Positions 1 through 8,452 of a stretch of 64,000 bases of DNA are shown here, in pieces. Made by a program: the position numbers and the translations under genes. How positions within the stretch are numbered: position 1 is the first letter of the stretch; each line of letters begins with the position of its first letter. This DNA comes from Polaromonas sp. (GTDB taxonomy: Bacteria > Pseudomonadota > Gammaproteobacteria > Burkholderiales > Burkholderiaceae_C), in NCBI GenBank assembly GCA_021153985.1, contig JAJKJM010000041.1:19384-83383 (forward strand), in the 5' to 3' direction. The notes under the pieces are model-generated. The model was not told the origin of the DNA and ran no database searches. It saw nothing but the letters and a program-made list of their open reading frames with translations.

Positions 1-875
1 TCCGCCAGCAATTGCACCAGGTGCTGCCGGATCACCGAGGTGATGTGCTCACGCTTGCCTTGCTCCAGCATGCCGATCAGCCGCGTCGCGGGCCTGCCCG
101 GCAGCGGCAGCACGCGCAGCAGCGCATCGTTGGCCCAGTCGGCGTTCTTCACGTGCGGCACGATGGTCACGCCGACGTTCTGGCGCACCAGGTCGATGAT
201 GGCCGAGAGCGAACTGAGCTCCAGGAAGTCTTGCGGCGCCAGGCCCAGCTTGCGCAAAGTCTGCTCGATGCGCATGCCGCTGGGTGTGCGTCGGTCGAAG
301 CGCAAAAAGGGTTGCTCACGCAGCAGCTTCTTGAAGTCGCTGCCCGGCGGCGCGATCCGCGAGCTCGCGACCACCGTCAGTGGCTCGGTATAAAGCGGCG
401 TCCAGCGCATGCCTTTTCGCTCTTGCGGCGAGTCATCGACAAAGATCGCCGCGTCCAGCGCGCCGCTCTTGACGCTGTTCGCCAGGCCGCTGGATTCCTG
501 CATCACCAGCCGTACATTGAGGCGCGGATACAGCGGCTTCATCCTGACCACGGTGTTTGACAGCAAGCCCATCGCCGTCACGATGGAACCCACCGTCACC
601 GTGCCGGCAATCTCGCCCTCACCGTCCAGGCCTTCGCGCATCTGGTCGTAATAGCCAACGATTTTTTCGGCATGCGCGACCAGCGCCCGGCCGGCATCCG
701 ACAGCATCACCCCGCGCCCCGACCGCTCGAACAACACGGTCTTGAGTTCGGTCTCCAGTGCGCGCATCTGCAACCCGACCGCGGCCTGCGTCAACGCGAC
801 GCGATCCGCCGCCGCGGCAAATGAGCCGCCTTCCGCGACCACCAGAAATGTCTTCAGAAACCGGATGGTGCTCAT
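1..875 (-). CDS. LysR-family transcriptional regulator (3' end outside window)
   Basis: Reading the minus strand from ATG at 873-875 gives 291 codons with no stop before the window edge, so the C-terminus is missing. The N-terminus carries the LysR winged helix-turn-helix (MSTIRFLKTFLVV, then FAAAADRVALTQAAVG), followed by a substrate-binding domain of the usual type (start GTVTVGSIVTAMGLL). A full LysR protein has about 300 residues, so only the last few should be missing. It is divergent from the hydrolase/peptide-transporter operon that begins near 1100 and is its probable regulator. The shared intergenic region has an inverted repeat and a direct repeat. Family assignment is firm; the ligand is unknown. 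Confidence 0.93.
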   Translation of the reverse strand, partial: MSTIRFLKTFLVVAEGGSFAAAADRVALTQAAVGLQMRALETELKTVLFERSGRGVMLSDAGRALVAHAEKIVGYYDQMREGLDGEGEIAGTVTVGSIVTAMGLLSNTVVRMKPLYPRLNVRLVMQESSGLANSVKSGALDAAIFVDDSPQERKGMRWTPLYTEPLTVVASSRIAPPGSDFKKLLREQPFLRFDRRTPSGMRIEQTLRKLGLAPQDFLELSSLSAIIDLVRQNVGVTIVPHVKNADWANDALLRVLPLPGRPATRLIGMLEQGKREHITSVIRQHLVQLLA

Positions 876-923
876 GCGTAGGTCAGCTTCAGGCGAACTC
901 GATTCAAAAGAATAACTTTATCA

Positions 924-996
924 TCTCCAAACATAATATAGATATATTTTTTAAACCGGTTGGAGAACAATCCGCTTTAACAGGGCCTTAACAGGG
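924..996. promoter_or_regulatory. Divergent promoter/operator region of the LysR gene and the importer operon
   Basis: An AT-rich stretch lies between the divergent genes. It contains the inverted repeat TCTCCAA (924-930) and TTGGAGA (960-966), and the direct repeat TTAACAGGG at 977-985 and 988-996, 11 bp apart, about one helical turn. Such elements are plausible LysR binding sites, but this is inference from position and symmetry only. Confidence 0.4.
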
Positions 997-1099
997 TTGT
1001 GTGACGGGCACGTGTCTCTCGCCATCGCAACACATCGCCCTTGCAGTGCGGCATCTACAGGCCGCTTTTGGATATCTCTTTTTGTGGGTGGTGATGTAT

Positions 1100-1999
1100 A
1101 TGTCCGAAGTGCTCTCAACGACTGCCGCAACGGCTTCAACCCCGTCTTTCGGCGACCAGCGCGCCGCCGCCATCTACGACCTGGGCCACAGCACGATCTT
1201 TGCCTCGCGCACCGACCCGCGCTTTTCCTACTGCACTTATGCCCCGCCGCAGCTCCACGAATCGAAACAGCCCATGCAACTGGTAGTGGTGGTGCACGGC
1301 ACGGGGCGCGCCTTCACCGAATACCGCGACGCCTTCGCCGCCTTCGCCAAATGGAACGACTGCGTTGTGCTGTGCCCGCTCTTCCCCGCCGGCCCGCAGG
1401 GCGATGGCAACCGCGACGGCTTCAAGCACCTGCGCGAAGACGACATCCGCTATGACCAGATCCTGCTGAGCATGGTCGATGAGGTCGCCGCCAAGTTCGG
1501 CTGCGATTTCTCCAAGTTCGCGCTCTTTGGTTATTCCGGCGGCGGCCAGTTCGTCAACCGCTTCGGCCTGCTGCACCCCGAGCGCCTCTGGGCCCTCTCC
1601 ATTGGCGCGCCGGGCTCTGTCACTTTGATCGACAACCAGCAGGACTGGTGGGTCGGCGTGCGTGATTTTGAAAAGCGCTTCGGCAAAGCGCTGAACCTCG
1701 CCGCACTCAAAGCCTTGCCGGTTCACATGGTGGTCGGCAAGGCCGACATGGAAACCTGGGAAATCACCCACCGCGAAGGCGGAAAGTTCTTCATGGCCGG
1801 CGCCAACGACGCAGGTCGCACCCGCCCCGAGCGGCTGGAAACATTGCGCCAGTCGTTTGCAAACGCCGGCGTCAATGTCACTCTGGACCTGGTCGACAAC
1901 GTTCCCCACGACGGCCTGGCCTGTGTCGACACGGTGCAGGACTTCCTGGCGGACGTGCTCGGTACGATGCGCGGCAAAGCGGCAAGCCAGGCCCGGTAA
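1100..1999 (+). CDS. Alpha/beta-hydrolase-fold esterase/amidase-like protein
   Basis: The 299-residue product has alpha/beta-hydrolase hallmarks: an oxyanion motif HGTGR at about residue 66, a nucleophile elbow GYSGGG with the serine at about 146, an acidic position in VVGKADMETW, and a late VPHDG histidine. It has no signal peptide from this start. I chose ATG 1100 because a GGTG stretch lies 6 nt upstream; ATG 1094 is two codons earlier and an ATG at 1001 is also in frame. It is the first gene of the operon leading into a peptide-type ABC importer, so it may hydrolyse an imported ester or amide. The substrate is not deducible. Confidence 0.85.
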   Translation: MSEVLSTTAATASTPSFGDQRAAAIYDLGHSTIFASRTDPRFSYCTYAPPQLHESKQPMQLVVVVHGTGRAFTEYRDAFAAFAKWNDCVVLCPLFPAGPQGDGNRDGFKHLREDDIRYDQILLSMVDEVAAKFGCDFSKFALFGYSGGGQFVNRFGLLHPERLWALSIGAPGSVTLIDNQQDWWVGVRDFEKRFGKALNLAALKALPVHMVVGKADMETWEITHREGGKFFMAGANDAGRTRPERLETLRQSFANAGVNVTLDLVDNVPHDGLACVDTVQDFLADVLGTMRGKAASQAR

Positions 2000-2031
2000 C
2001 GCCAGGCCGGCCCAGAACCTGAAGACCGACC

Positions 2032-2976
2032 ATGCTACGTTTTGCGCTGGCCCGCCTGATGATGGCGATACCGACCCTGCTGATCGTGGCAGTGGCGGTG
2101 TTCGTGCTGATCCGGCTCATTCCAGGCGACCCGGCGCAATTGCTGCTGGGCGATCTCGCCGACCCCATCCGCCTGGCCGACCTTCGCGCCCAGCTCGGCC
2201 TCGACAAAAGCTGGCCGGTGCAGTTCGGCATCTGGAGCCGGCATGTGCTGGGCGGCGACCTCGGTGTCTCCATCAACACCGGCGAGCCTGTTTTGCAACT
2301 GGTGCTGAGCCGCTTTCTCGTCAGCGCGCAGATCGTGCTGGTGGCCGTGTTCTTTGCCACCCTGGTCGCGGTGCCCGCCGGCATGATCGCCGCCTGGAAG
2401 CAAAACCGCCTGCCCGACCTGATGCTGGTCGGCACGGCCACGCTGCTGGTGTCCATCCCCACCTTCTGGCTGGGCCTGTTGCTGCTGCTCTTTTTTGGCC
2501 TGAAGCTCGAATGGCTGCCCGTGGTCGGTTATGTCTCCGTCATGAGCGACTGGAAGTCGGGCCTGCTGTACCTGCTGATGCCCATCCTCACGCTGTTCCT
2601 GCATGAGATCGGCGTGCTGATCCGCATGGCCAGGGCCAGCACGCTGGAAGTGCTGCGATTGGACTACATCACGCACGCACGCGCCAAGGGCCTGTCGGAG
2701 CGTGCCGTGCTGGTGCACCACGCATTTCGCAACTCCTTCGGCCCGACCTGGACTTTGATCGGCCTGGTGCTGGGCAACCTGCTGGGCGGTGTGGCCGTCG
2801 TGGAAACGGTCTTCACCATCCCAGGCCTGGGCCGCCTGCTGGTCGACGCGATTTTTGCGCGCGACTACCCGGTGATCCAGGGCTGCCTGCTGCTGGTGGC
2901 GGTGATCTACGTGGTCACCAACCTGGTGATCGACCTCTGCTATCCCCTCTTCGACCCCCGGGTGCTCGCAGAATGA
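2032..2976 (+). CDS. Peptide/nickel-type ABC transporter permease (DppB family)
   Basis: The 314-residue inner-membrane protein has the DppB/OppB architecture: an N-terminal membrane segment followed by RLIPGDPA, a periplasmic stretch, then five more hydrophobic helices. The cytoplasmic EAA-like loop is visible around ITHARAKGLSERAVLVHHAFRN split over two helices. It would pair with the next permease to form the pore. Its stop overlaps the start of the next gene by 4 nt (ATGA), indicating translational coupling. Transported solutes in this family include di- and oligopeptides, glutathione and nickel chelates; the actual one is unknown. Confidence 0.93.
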   Translation: MLRFALARLMMAIPTLLIVAVAVFVLIRLIPGDPAQLLLGDLADPIRLADLRAQLGLDKSWPVQFGIWSRHVLGGDLGVSINTGEPVLQLVLSRFLVSAQIVLVAVFFATLVAVPAGMIAAWKQNRLPDLMLVGTATLLVSIPTFWLGLLLLLFFGLKLEWLPVVGYVSVMSDWKSGLLYLLMPILTLFLHEIGVLIRMARASTLEVLRLDYITHARAKGLSERAVLVHHAFRNSFGPTWTLIGLVLGNLLGGVAVVETVFTIPGLGRLLVDAIFARDYPVIQGCLLLVAVIYVVTNLVIDLCYPLFDPRVLAE

Positions 2977-3794
2977 AAAAGTTTCTCACTCCCCAGGCGC
3001 TGATCGGCCTGTTTATCGTGGGCCTCATCCTCACGGCGGCCGTCCTGGCTTTTCTCTGGACCCCGCACGATCCGCTCAAGATCAACTTCATGGCGCGCCT
3101 CAAGCCACCGAGCGCAAGCTACTGGCTGGGCACCGACGAGTTCGGCCGGGACGAACTCTCGCGGCTGATGGCAGGCGCTTCCAACAGCGTGTGGATCAGC
3201 TTCCTGACCGTCCTGTTTTCCATCACCATAGGCACCGCCATCGGTGTGCTGACAGGTTTTGTGCGCGGCTGGACAGACCGCATCATCATGGCCTTTATCA
3301 ATGCCCTGCTGGCCTTCCCCGGCCTGCTGCTGGCACTGGCACTGCTCGCTGTCTTTGGCGCCAATAAGTACGGCATCATCCTGGCGCTGGGGCTGGCCTA
3401 CACGCCATCTGTCACGCGCATCGTGCGCGGCACGGTGATGTCGCTGCGTGAAAAAGAATTCATCGAATCCTCGCGCGTGCTGGGCAACTCCGAGCTGTAC
3501 ACCATGTTCCGCCATGTACTGCCCAACTGCGTGGCGCCGCTCACGGTGCTGGCCACCTCGATGTTCGGCTGGGTCATCCTGGCGGAAAGCTCGCTGTCCT
3601 TTCTGGGCCTGGGCGTGCCGCCGCCCGCGCCCACCTGGGGCAATATGCTGGCCGCAGCCCGGCCCTTTATGGCGCAGGCGACTTACCTCTCCATCTTCCC
3701 GGGCCTGTGCATTGCGCTCACGCTGCTGGGCATCAACTTCCTGGGTGACGCGGTGCGCGACCTGCTGGACCCGCGCATGAGGGGCATCGAATGA
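2973..3794 (+). CDS. Peptide/nickel-type ABC transporter permease (DppC family)
   Basis: The 273-residue membrane protein matches the DppC/OppC partner. It starts with one N-terminal helix, then the typical YWLGTDEFGRDELSRL segment, then the transmembrane domain with the EAA loop EFIESSRVLGNSELY. The C-terminus has the conserved NFLGDAVRDLLDPR motif that ends most DppC proteins. It overlaps the genes on both sides by 4 nt (ATGA), so the transporter genes are coupled. It forms a heterodimeric channel with the DppB-like protein. Confidence 0.94.
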   Translation: MKKFLTPQALIGLFIVGLILTAAVLAFLWTPHDPLKINFMARLKPPSASYWLGTDEFGRDELSRLMAGASNSVWISFLTVLFSITIGTAIGVLTGFVRGWTDRIIMAFINALLAFPGLLLALALLAVFGANKYGIILALGLAYTPSVTRIVRGTVMSLREKEFIESSRVLGNSELYTMFRHVLPNCVAPLTVLATSMFGWVILAESSLSFLGLGVPPPAPTWGNMLAAARPFMAQATYLSIFPGLCIALTLLGINFLGDAVRDLLDPRMRGIE

Positions 3795-5470
3795 ACCAGC
3801 TCGTGGATGTCTCGGGCCTGAGCCTTTCCATCGGCAAGGGCGGCCGCGAAATCGTGCGCAACGTGTCCTTTACCGTTGCACCCGGCGAAATCGTCGGCAT
3901 CGTCGGTGAATCCGGCAGCGGCAAAACCCAGGCGGCACGGGCCATCATGGGCCTCACGCCACCGCCGCTGGTGCGCAGCGCAGGCCGCATTGTGTTTGAA
4001 GGCGAAGACATGGCGGCTGTCAGCGACGCCCGTTTGCGCCAGCTGCGCGGCGCGCGCATCGGCATGGTGTTCCAGGAGCCGATGACCTCGCTCAATCCGT
4101 CGATGACGATTGGCCGGCAGCTTGATGAAGGCCTGGCCTTGCACCGGCCTGAGCTTTCGCCAGCGGCGCGGCGCGACAAGGCGCTCGCCATGCTCGCACG
4201 CGTCGGCATCACCGACCCGCAGGCCGCACTCGCCGCCTGGCCGCATGAATTTTCCGGCGGCATGCGCCAGCGCATGATGCTGGCCTCGGTCATGCTGCTG
4301 GAGCCCGCGCTGCTGATCGCCGACGAGCCCACCACCGCGCTGGACGCGCTGGTGCAGCGCGACGTGCTGGAGCTGATGGTCGGCCTGACACGTGAACACA
4401 ACACCGCCGTGCTGCTGATCAGCCACGACCTGCCCATGGTCGCGCGCTACACCCAGCGCATGATCGTCATGCAGCAAGGCGAAGTGGTGGAAGCCGGCGA
4501 CACCGCCGCCCTACTGGCCGGCCCCAAGCAGGACTACACCCGCAAGCTGCTCGAAGCCATCCCGCGGCGGCAAACCGCGCGCAGGATTGCTGATGAACAG
4601 CCTGTTATCGAAGTGCGTGGCCTGGTCTTCGACTACCCCGGCAAACGCCGGCTGTTTGCCAGGTCCACCGCCAAACGCGTGCTGCACGGCATCGACCTGG
4701 TGGTGCGCCCGCGCGAGATCGTCGCGGTGGTGGGCGGCTCCGGTTCGGGCAAAACCACGTTGGGCCGCGCGATTGCAGGCCTGATCAAACCGACCGAAGG
4801 CGACATCCGCTTCCGTGGCCGCTCGATTGCACGCAGCGATGCGGGCTGGCTGGACTACCGGCTCAACTGCCAGATGGTTTTCCAGGACCCGTATTCATCG
4901 CTCAACCCGCGCATGAGCATTGGCCAGCTGGTCGGCGAAGGGCTGCGGCTGGTGCCCGGCCTCACGTCTGCCGAGCGGCAGGCGCGTGTTGCCAAGATGC
5001 TGGACGAAGTTGGGTTGCAGCCCCAACATGCAACGCGTTATGCGCATGAGCTCTCGGGCGGCCAGCGCCAGCGCGTGGCCATTGCCCGTGCATTGATACG
5101 CGAGCCGGCCTTTGTGATTGCCGACGAGCCGGTGTCCGCGCTTGACGTGACGGTGCGCGCCCAGGTGCTGGCGCTGCTGGCCGAGCTGCAGGAACGCCAC
5201 GGCTTTGCCTGCCTCTTCATCAGCCATGACCTTGGCGTGGTCGAGCAGGTGGCCGACCGCGTCATTGTGATGCAGGCCGGCCAGATCATCGAGCAAGGCA
5301 GCCGCGACGAAGTCTTTGACCAGCCCCAGCACGCCTACACACGCAAGCTGCTCTCGGCCATCCCCGCGCTCACGCCCACCGGCCAGGGCGGGATGCAACT
5401 CAGGTGGCGCTTTGACGAACCCGATGCGCCAGCGGGCGCCATGAATCCCGTACATCCCCTTCCGGTCTGA
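3791..5470 (+). CDS. Fused double ATP-binding protein of the peptide-type ABC importer (DppD-DppF)
   Basis: The 559-residue cytoplasmic protein contains two complete ABC ATPase domains in one chain. Domain one (about 1-260) has Walker A GESGSGKT, signature FSGGMRQR and Walker B LLIADEPT. Domain two (about 270-545) has GGSGSGKTT, signature LSGGQRQR and FVIADEPVSALD. Both carry the C-terminal HAYTRKLL-type extension typical of oligopeptide ATPases. In many bacteria these are two genes; the fusion is common in proteobacterial relatives (GsiA/YejF type). It energises the two upstream permeases and overlaps the DppC gene by 4 nt. Confidence 0.95.
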   Translation: MNQLVDVSGLSLSIGKGGREIVRNVSFTVAPGEIVGIVGESGSGKTQAARAIMGLTPPPLVRSAGRIVFEGEDMAAVSDARLRQLRGARIGMVFQEPMTSLNPSMTIGRQLDEGLALHRPELSPAARRDKALAMLARVGITDPQAALAAWPHEFSGGMRQRMMLASVMLLEPALLIADEPTTALDALVQRDVLELMVGLTREHNTAVLLISHDLPMVARYTQRMIVMQQGEVVEAGDTAALLAGPKQDYTRKLLEAIPRRQTARRIADEQPVIEVRGLVFDYPGKRRLFARSTAKRVLHGIDLVVRPREIVAVVGGSGSGKTTLGRAIAGLIKPTEGDIRFRGRSIARSDAGWLDYRLNCQMVFQDPYSSLNPRMSIGQLVGEGLRLVPGLTSAERQARVAKMLDEVGLQPQHATRYAHELSGGQRQRVAIARALIREPAFVIADEPVSALDVTVRAQVLALLAELQERHGFACLFISHDLGVVEQVADRVIVMQAGQIIEQGSRDEVFDQPQHAYTRKLLSAIPALTPTGQGGMQLRWRFDEPDAPAGAMNPVHPLPV

Positions 5471-5486
5471 TTTTTAGGAGCTTCTT

Positions 5487-7043
5487 ATGCTTTCGATGCG
5501 ATTGAAATTTCTGAGTGCTGCCGTACTGGCGGCCTGTTCCGCAGCCCAGGCGCAGACCCCGCAGATCGTCGTCGCACAACCGGCCGACATCCGCTCGACC
5601 AACCCCGGCGTCAACCGCGACAACACCACCGACGGCGTGGTGCTCAACGTCGTCGAAGGCCTGGTCGCCTATCACGAGAACGGCACCGTCGGCCCGCTGC
5701 TGGCGCGCTCAATCGTCGTCAGCCCCGACGGCCTGACCTACATCTTCAAGCTGCGCACCAACGTGAAGTTTCACAACGGCGAACCCATGACCTCGGCCGA
5801 TGTGCTGTGGAGCTGGAAGCGCTACACCGACCCCAAAACCGACTGGCGCTGCCTCAGTGAATTTGACGGCCGCTCCGGCATCAAAGTGACCTCCGTCACC
5901 GCGCCCGACGCACAGACCGTGGTCATGCAGCTGGACAAACCTTCGGCCGTCTTTCTCGACAACCTGGCCCGCACCGATTGCGGCATGACGGCCATCCTCC
6001 ACAAGAAATCCGTCAAGGAAGACGGCAGCTGGGACAAGCCCATCGGCACCGGGCCCTTCAAGTTTGAGGAATGGAAGCGCGGCGAATACGTCACGCTCAG
6101 CGCCTTCGCCGATTACCAGTCGCCCCCCGGCACCAAGCCCGACGGCTACCTTGGCGTCAAGAAGCCGCTGGTTGAGCAGGTCAAGTTCTTGACCGTTCCC
6201 GACATGTCGACCTCCAAGGCCGGCCTGCAGTCCGGCGCCATTGATGCGGGCCAGATCACATCGTCCGATGTGCAGGAGCTCAAGGCCAACAAGAACCTCA
6301 ACGTGGTCGCCGCCGTGGACGCAGGCAAAAACACGCTGCTGATGCAGACCAACGACCCGCTGCTCAAGGACGAGCGCATCCGCCAGGCGATTGCCCTGTC
6401 GCTGGACATGAACCAGCTCGTCGCGGCTTCGTCCGAAGGCCTGGCACGCGTCAACAACTCGGCGATCCAGGACACCTCAGCCTTCTACACCGCTGCCCAG
6501 AAGAAAGGCTACCGCTACGACCCGGCCAAAGCCAAGCAGCTGTTGGAAGAGGCCGGCTACAAAGGCCAGCCTATCGTGATCCAGGCCAACAAGCGTGCGC
6601 ATGTGCCGAGTTTTTCCGTCGCGGTCATGAGCCAAGCCATGATGCAGGCCGTCGGCATCAACGCGCAGATCGAAGTGCTTGAATGGGCCACGCAACTGGA
6701 CCGCTACAACAGCGGCAACTACCAGATTAGCTCCTTCACCTATTCGTCGCGCCTGGACCCGGCCCTGAGTTACGAGCAGTTCTCCGGCCCCAAGGCCAAG
6801 CAGCCGCGCAAGGTGTGGGACGACCCGGCTGCGCAGAAGCTGATCGACCAGAGCTTCGCCGAAGCCGACCCGAAAAAGCGCCAGGCCCTGTTTGACCAGC
6901 TGCACGCGATGATGATCGCGAAAACGCCGCTGATCATCCTCTACAACGTGACCGATTCGTGGGCCGTGCGCAAGCGCGTGTCCGGATTCACGGTGTGGGA
7001 AGGCAAGCCGCTGCTCTGGAATACGAAGCTGGCCGCCAAGTAA
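5487..7043 (+). CDS. Periplasmic solute-binding protein of the peptide-type ABC importer (SBP_bac_5)
   Basis: The 518-residue protein has a Sec signal peptide ending near AACSAAQAQ, then a family 5 extracellular solute-binding domain (GPLLARSIVVSPDGLTYIF and KFHNGEPMTSADVLWSWKR are characteristic). A strong ribosome site (AGGAG, 6 nt before ATG) supports the start. It follows the ATPase gene by 16 nt and completes a full importer: two permeases, one double ATPase, one receptor. Family members bind peptides, nickel complexes, opines and similar amino-acid conjugates. The downstream C45 hydrolase suggests an amide- or peptide-linked substrate. Confidence 0.95.
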   Translation: MLSMRLKFLSAAVLAACSAAQAQTPQIVVAQPADIRSTNPGVNRDNTTDGVVLNVVEGLVAYHENGTVGPLLARSIVVSPDGLTYIFKLRTNVKFHNGEPMTSADVLWSWKRYTDPKTDWRCLSEFDGRSGIKVTSVTAPDAQTVVMQLDKPSAVFLDNLARTDCGMTAILHKKSVKEDGSWDKPIGTGPFKFEEWKRGEYVTLSAFADYQSPPGTKPDGYLGVKKPLVEQVKFLTVPDMSTSKAGLQSGAIDAGQITSSDVQELKANKNLNVVAAVDAGKNTLLMQTNDPLLKDERIRQAIALSLDMNQLVAASSEGLARVNNSAIQDTSAFYTAAQKKGYRYDPAKAKQLLEEAGYKGQPIVIQANKRAHVPSFSVAVMSQAMMQAVGINAQIEVLEWATQLDRYNSGNYQISSFTYSSRLDPALSYEQFSGPKAKQPRKVWDDPAAQKLIDQSFAEADPKKRQALFDQLHAMMIAKTPLIILYNVTDSWAVRKRVSGFTVWEGKPLLWNTKLAAK

Positions 7044-7067
7044 GCGTTCCACTTTGGTTCTCATTTG

Positions 7068-7095
7068 CCTTGATGCGCAGGCCAGCGCATCAAGG
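7068..7095 (+). terminator. Perfect 11-bp hairpin between binding-protein and C45 genes
   Basis: CCTTGATGCGC (7068-7078) and its exact reverse complement (7085-7095) flank a 6-nt loop. Only three T residues follow, so this is a weak terminator at best. Located 24 nt after the binding-protein stop, it could trap transcripts or stabilise the upstream mRNA so that the binding protein outnumbers the downstream hydrolase. Confidence 0.6.
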
Positions 7096-7162
7096 TTTGG
7101 ACAGGCACGCCTTGCGGTGGCCGTCATCTCTCTTCACGCAACTTCTTCCGGCAGCACAGCAC

Positions 7163-8293
7163 ATGGCAAACATCGAGCAATTTCCCTTTATCTCCGTCTC
7201 CGGCACCCCGCATGAACGCGGTCTGCAATACGGCCGGCAAGCCGCCAGCCGCGTACAAGGCAGCGCGCGCCTGTACGGCCAGACGCTGGTCAACCTCGGC
7301 TACAGCGAGCAAGCCCGCGCACGGCTGATAGCCCACTTCGCCAAAGAAATCGGCGACTTCGCGCCCCACTACATCGACGAAATGCGCGGCATCGCCGAAG
7401 GCGCGGGCGTGGATTTCCAGGACATCGTGATGATCAACGCCCGCACCGAGGTGCTGGCAAAGGCCCGCGCCGACAAGGTCAAGGCCGCCGACGATGAACC
7501 GGGCGACGGCTGCACCGGCGCCATCATCCTGCGCGAGCGCTCAGCCAACGGCAACCTGCTGCACGGGCAAAACTGGGACTGGCGCGCCGAATGCGTTGAT
7601 ACCTCCGTCGTGCTGCGCGTGCGCAACGACAACGGCCCAGACTTCCTGACCTTCGTCGAAGCCGGCGGCCTGGCCCGCAGCGGCTTCAACAGTGCAGGCG
7701 TCTCTATCACCGCCAACTACCTAGAGTCAGATCGCGACTTCAAACAACTCGGCGTGCCGCTCTCACTCATCCGCCGCAAAGTGCTCGAGCAAGAAATCTT
7801 TTCACTCGCAATGAAAGCCGTCGCCGCCACACCCAAGTCCTGCTCCAACAACATCATGCTCGGCATGTCGCAAGGCTTCGGCATTGATTTTGAATGCACC
7901 ACCAACGAATCATTCCCCATCTACCCTGGTACCGACAACCTCATCGTGCACGCCAACCACTGGATGAGCCCGGTAGCCCTCAGCAAACTCGTCGACCTCG
8001 GCATCTCCCAATCCCCCGACAGCCACTACCGCGACTGGCGCGTACGCAAGCTGCTAAGCCAGCAAGACAAGCTCGACCGCCAGGATTTAAAGAACGCCTT
8101 CTTCGACGATTTCGGCCTCCCTTACTCCGTCTGCCGCCCACCCCGCATAGGCAGCCACGACAATCTCTCGGCCACCGTGGCCATGGTCATCATGGAGCCG
8201 GCCGTGGGTGAGATGGAAGTTGCGCCTCTGCCGGCCTTGAACAAGGTGTTTACCTGCTACAGCCTGACGCAGGAGCCGCGGATAGCTACCTAG
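7163..8293 (+). CDS. C45-family autoproteolytic acyltransferase/hydrolase (penicillin acyltransferase-like)
   Basis: The 376-residue product resembles acyl-CoA:6-aminopenicillanate acyltransferase and related N-terminal-nucleophile enzymes. The key element is DGCTGA at about residues 115-120: in the family, the precursor cleaves itself before this cysteine (about C117), which becomes the catalytic N-terminal nucleophile. The segment LHGQNWDW and the NSAGVSITAN stretch are also typical. I chose ATG 7163 because the family motif GTPHERGLQYG follows directly; a longer reading from 6959 would overlap the binding-protein gene. Its position behind a peptide-type importer suggests it cleaves or acylates an imported amide compound. 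This substrate link is inference. Confidence 0.88.
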   Translation: MANIEQFPFISVSGTPHERGLQYGRQAASRVQGSARLYGQTLVNLGYSEQARARLIAHFAKEIGDFAPHYIDEMRGIAEGAGVDFQDIVMINARTEVLAKARADKVKAADDEPGDGCTGAIILRERSANGNLLHGQNWDWRAECVDTSVVLRVRNDNGPDFLTFVEAGGLARSGFNSAGVSITANYLESDRDFKQLGVPLSLIRRKVLEQEIFSLAMKAVAATPKSCSNNIMLGMSQGFGIDFECTTNESFPIYPGTDNLIVHANHWMSPVALSKLVDLGISQSPDSHYRDWRVRKLLSQQDKLDRQDLKNAFFDDFGLPYSVCRPPRIGSHDNLSATVAMVIMEPAVGEMEVAPLPALNKVFTCYSLTQEPRIAT

Positions 8294-8386
8294 GTCAGAC
8301 GACTATCTACGCCTGAGAGCTTGTTTGTATGCTTCGAAAGTGTTCTGACTGTTGGAGAGCGGCAGCTTGCTTAGTGAGAGGCAGCA

Positions 8387-8430
8387 TATGTAGCTTTATT
8401 GGCTATGATTGAAGCAATTTTTGCTACATA
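8387..8430. repeat. Imperfect long hairpin between convergent genes
   Basis: TATGTAGC (8387-8394) and GCTACATA (8423-8430) are exact inverted repeats, and the inner arms (ATTG/CAAT) extend the stem imperfectly. It lies between the convergent C45 and binding-protein genes, where a bidirectional terminator would be expected. No T-run follows on either strand. Confidence 0.4.
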
Positions 8431-8452
8431 GCACCGCCTCGGCTAACAGGCG

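Noticed and set aside
1..875. Broken LysR pseudogene
   Set aside because: The reading frame is open to the window edge; the missing end is due to the cut, not to a mutation.
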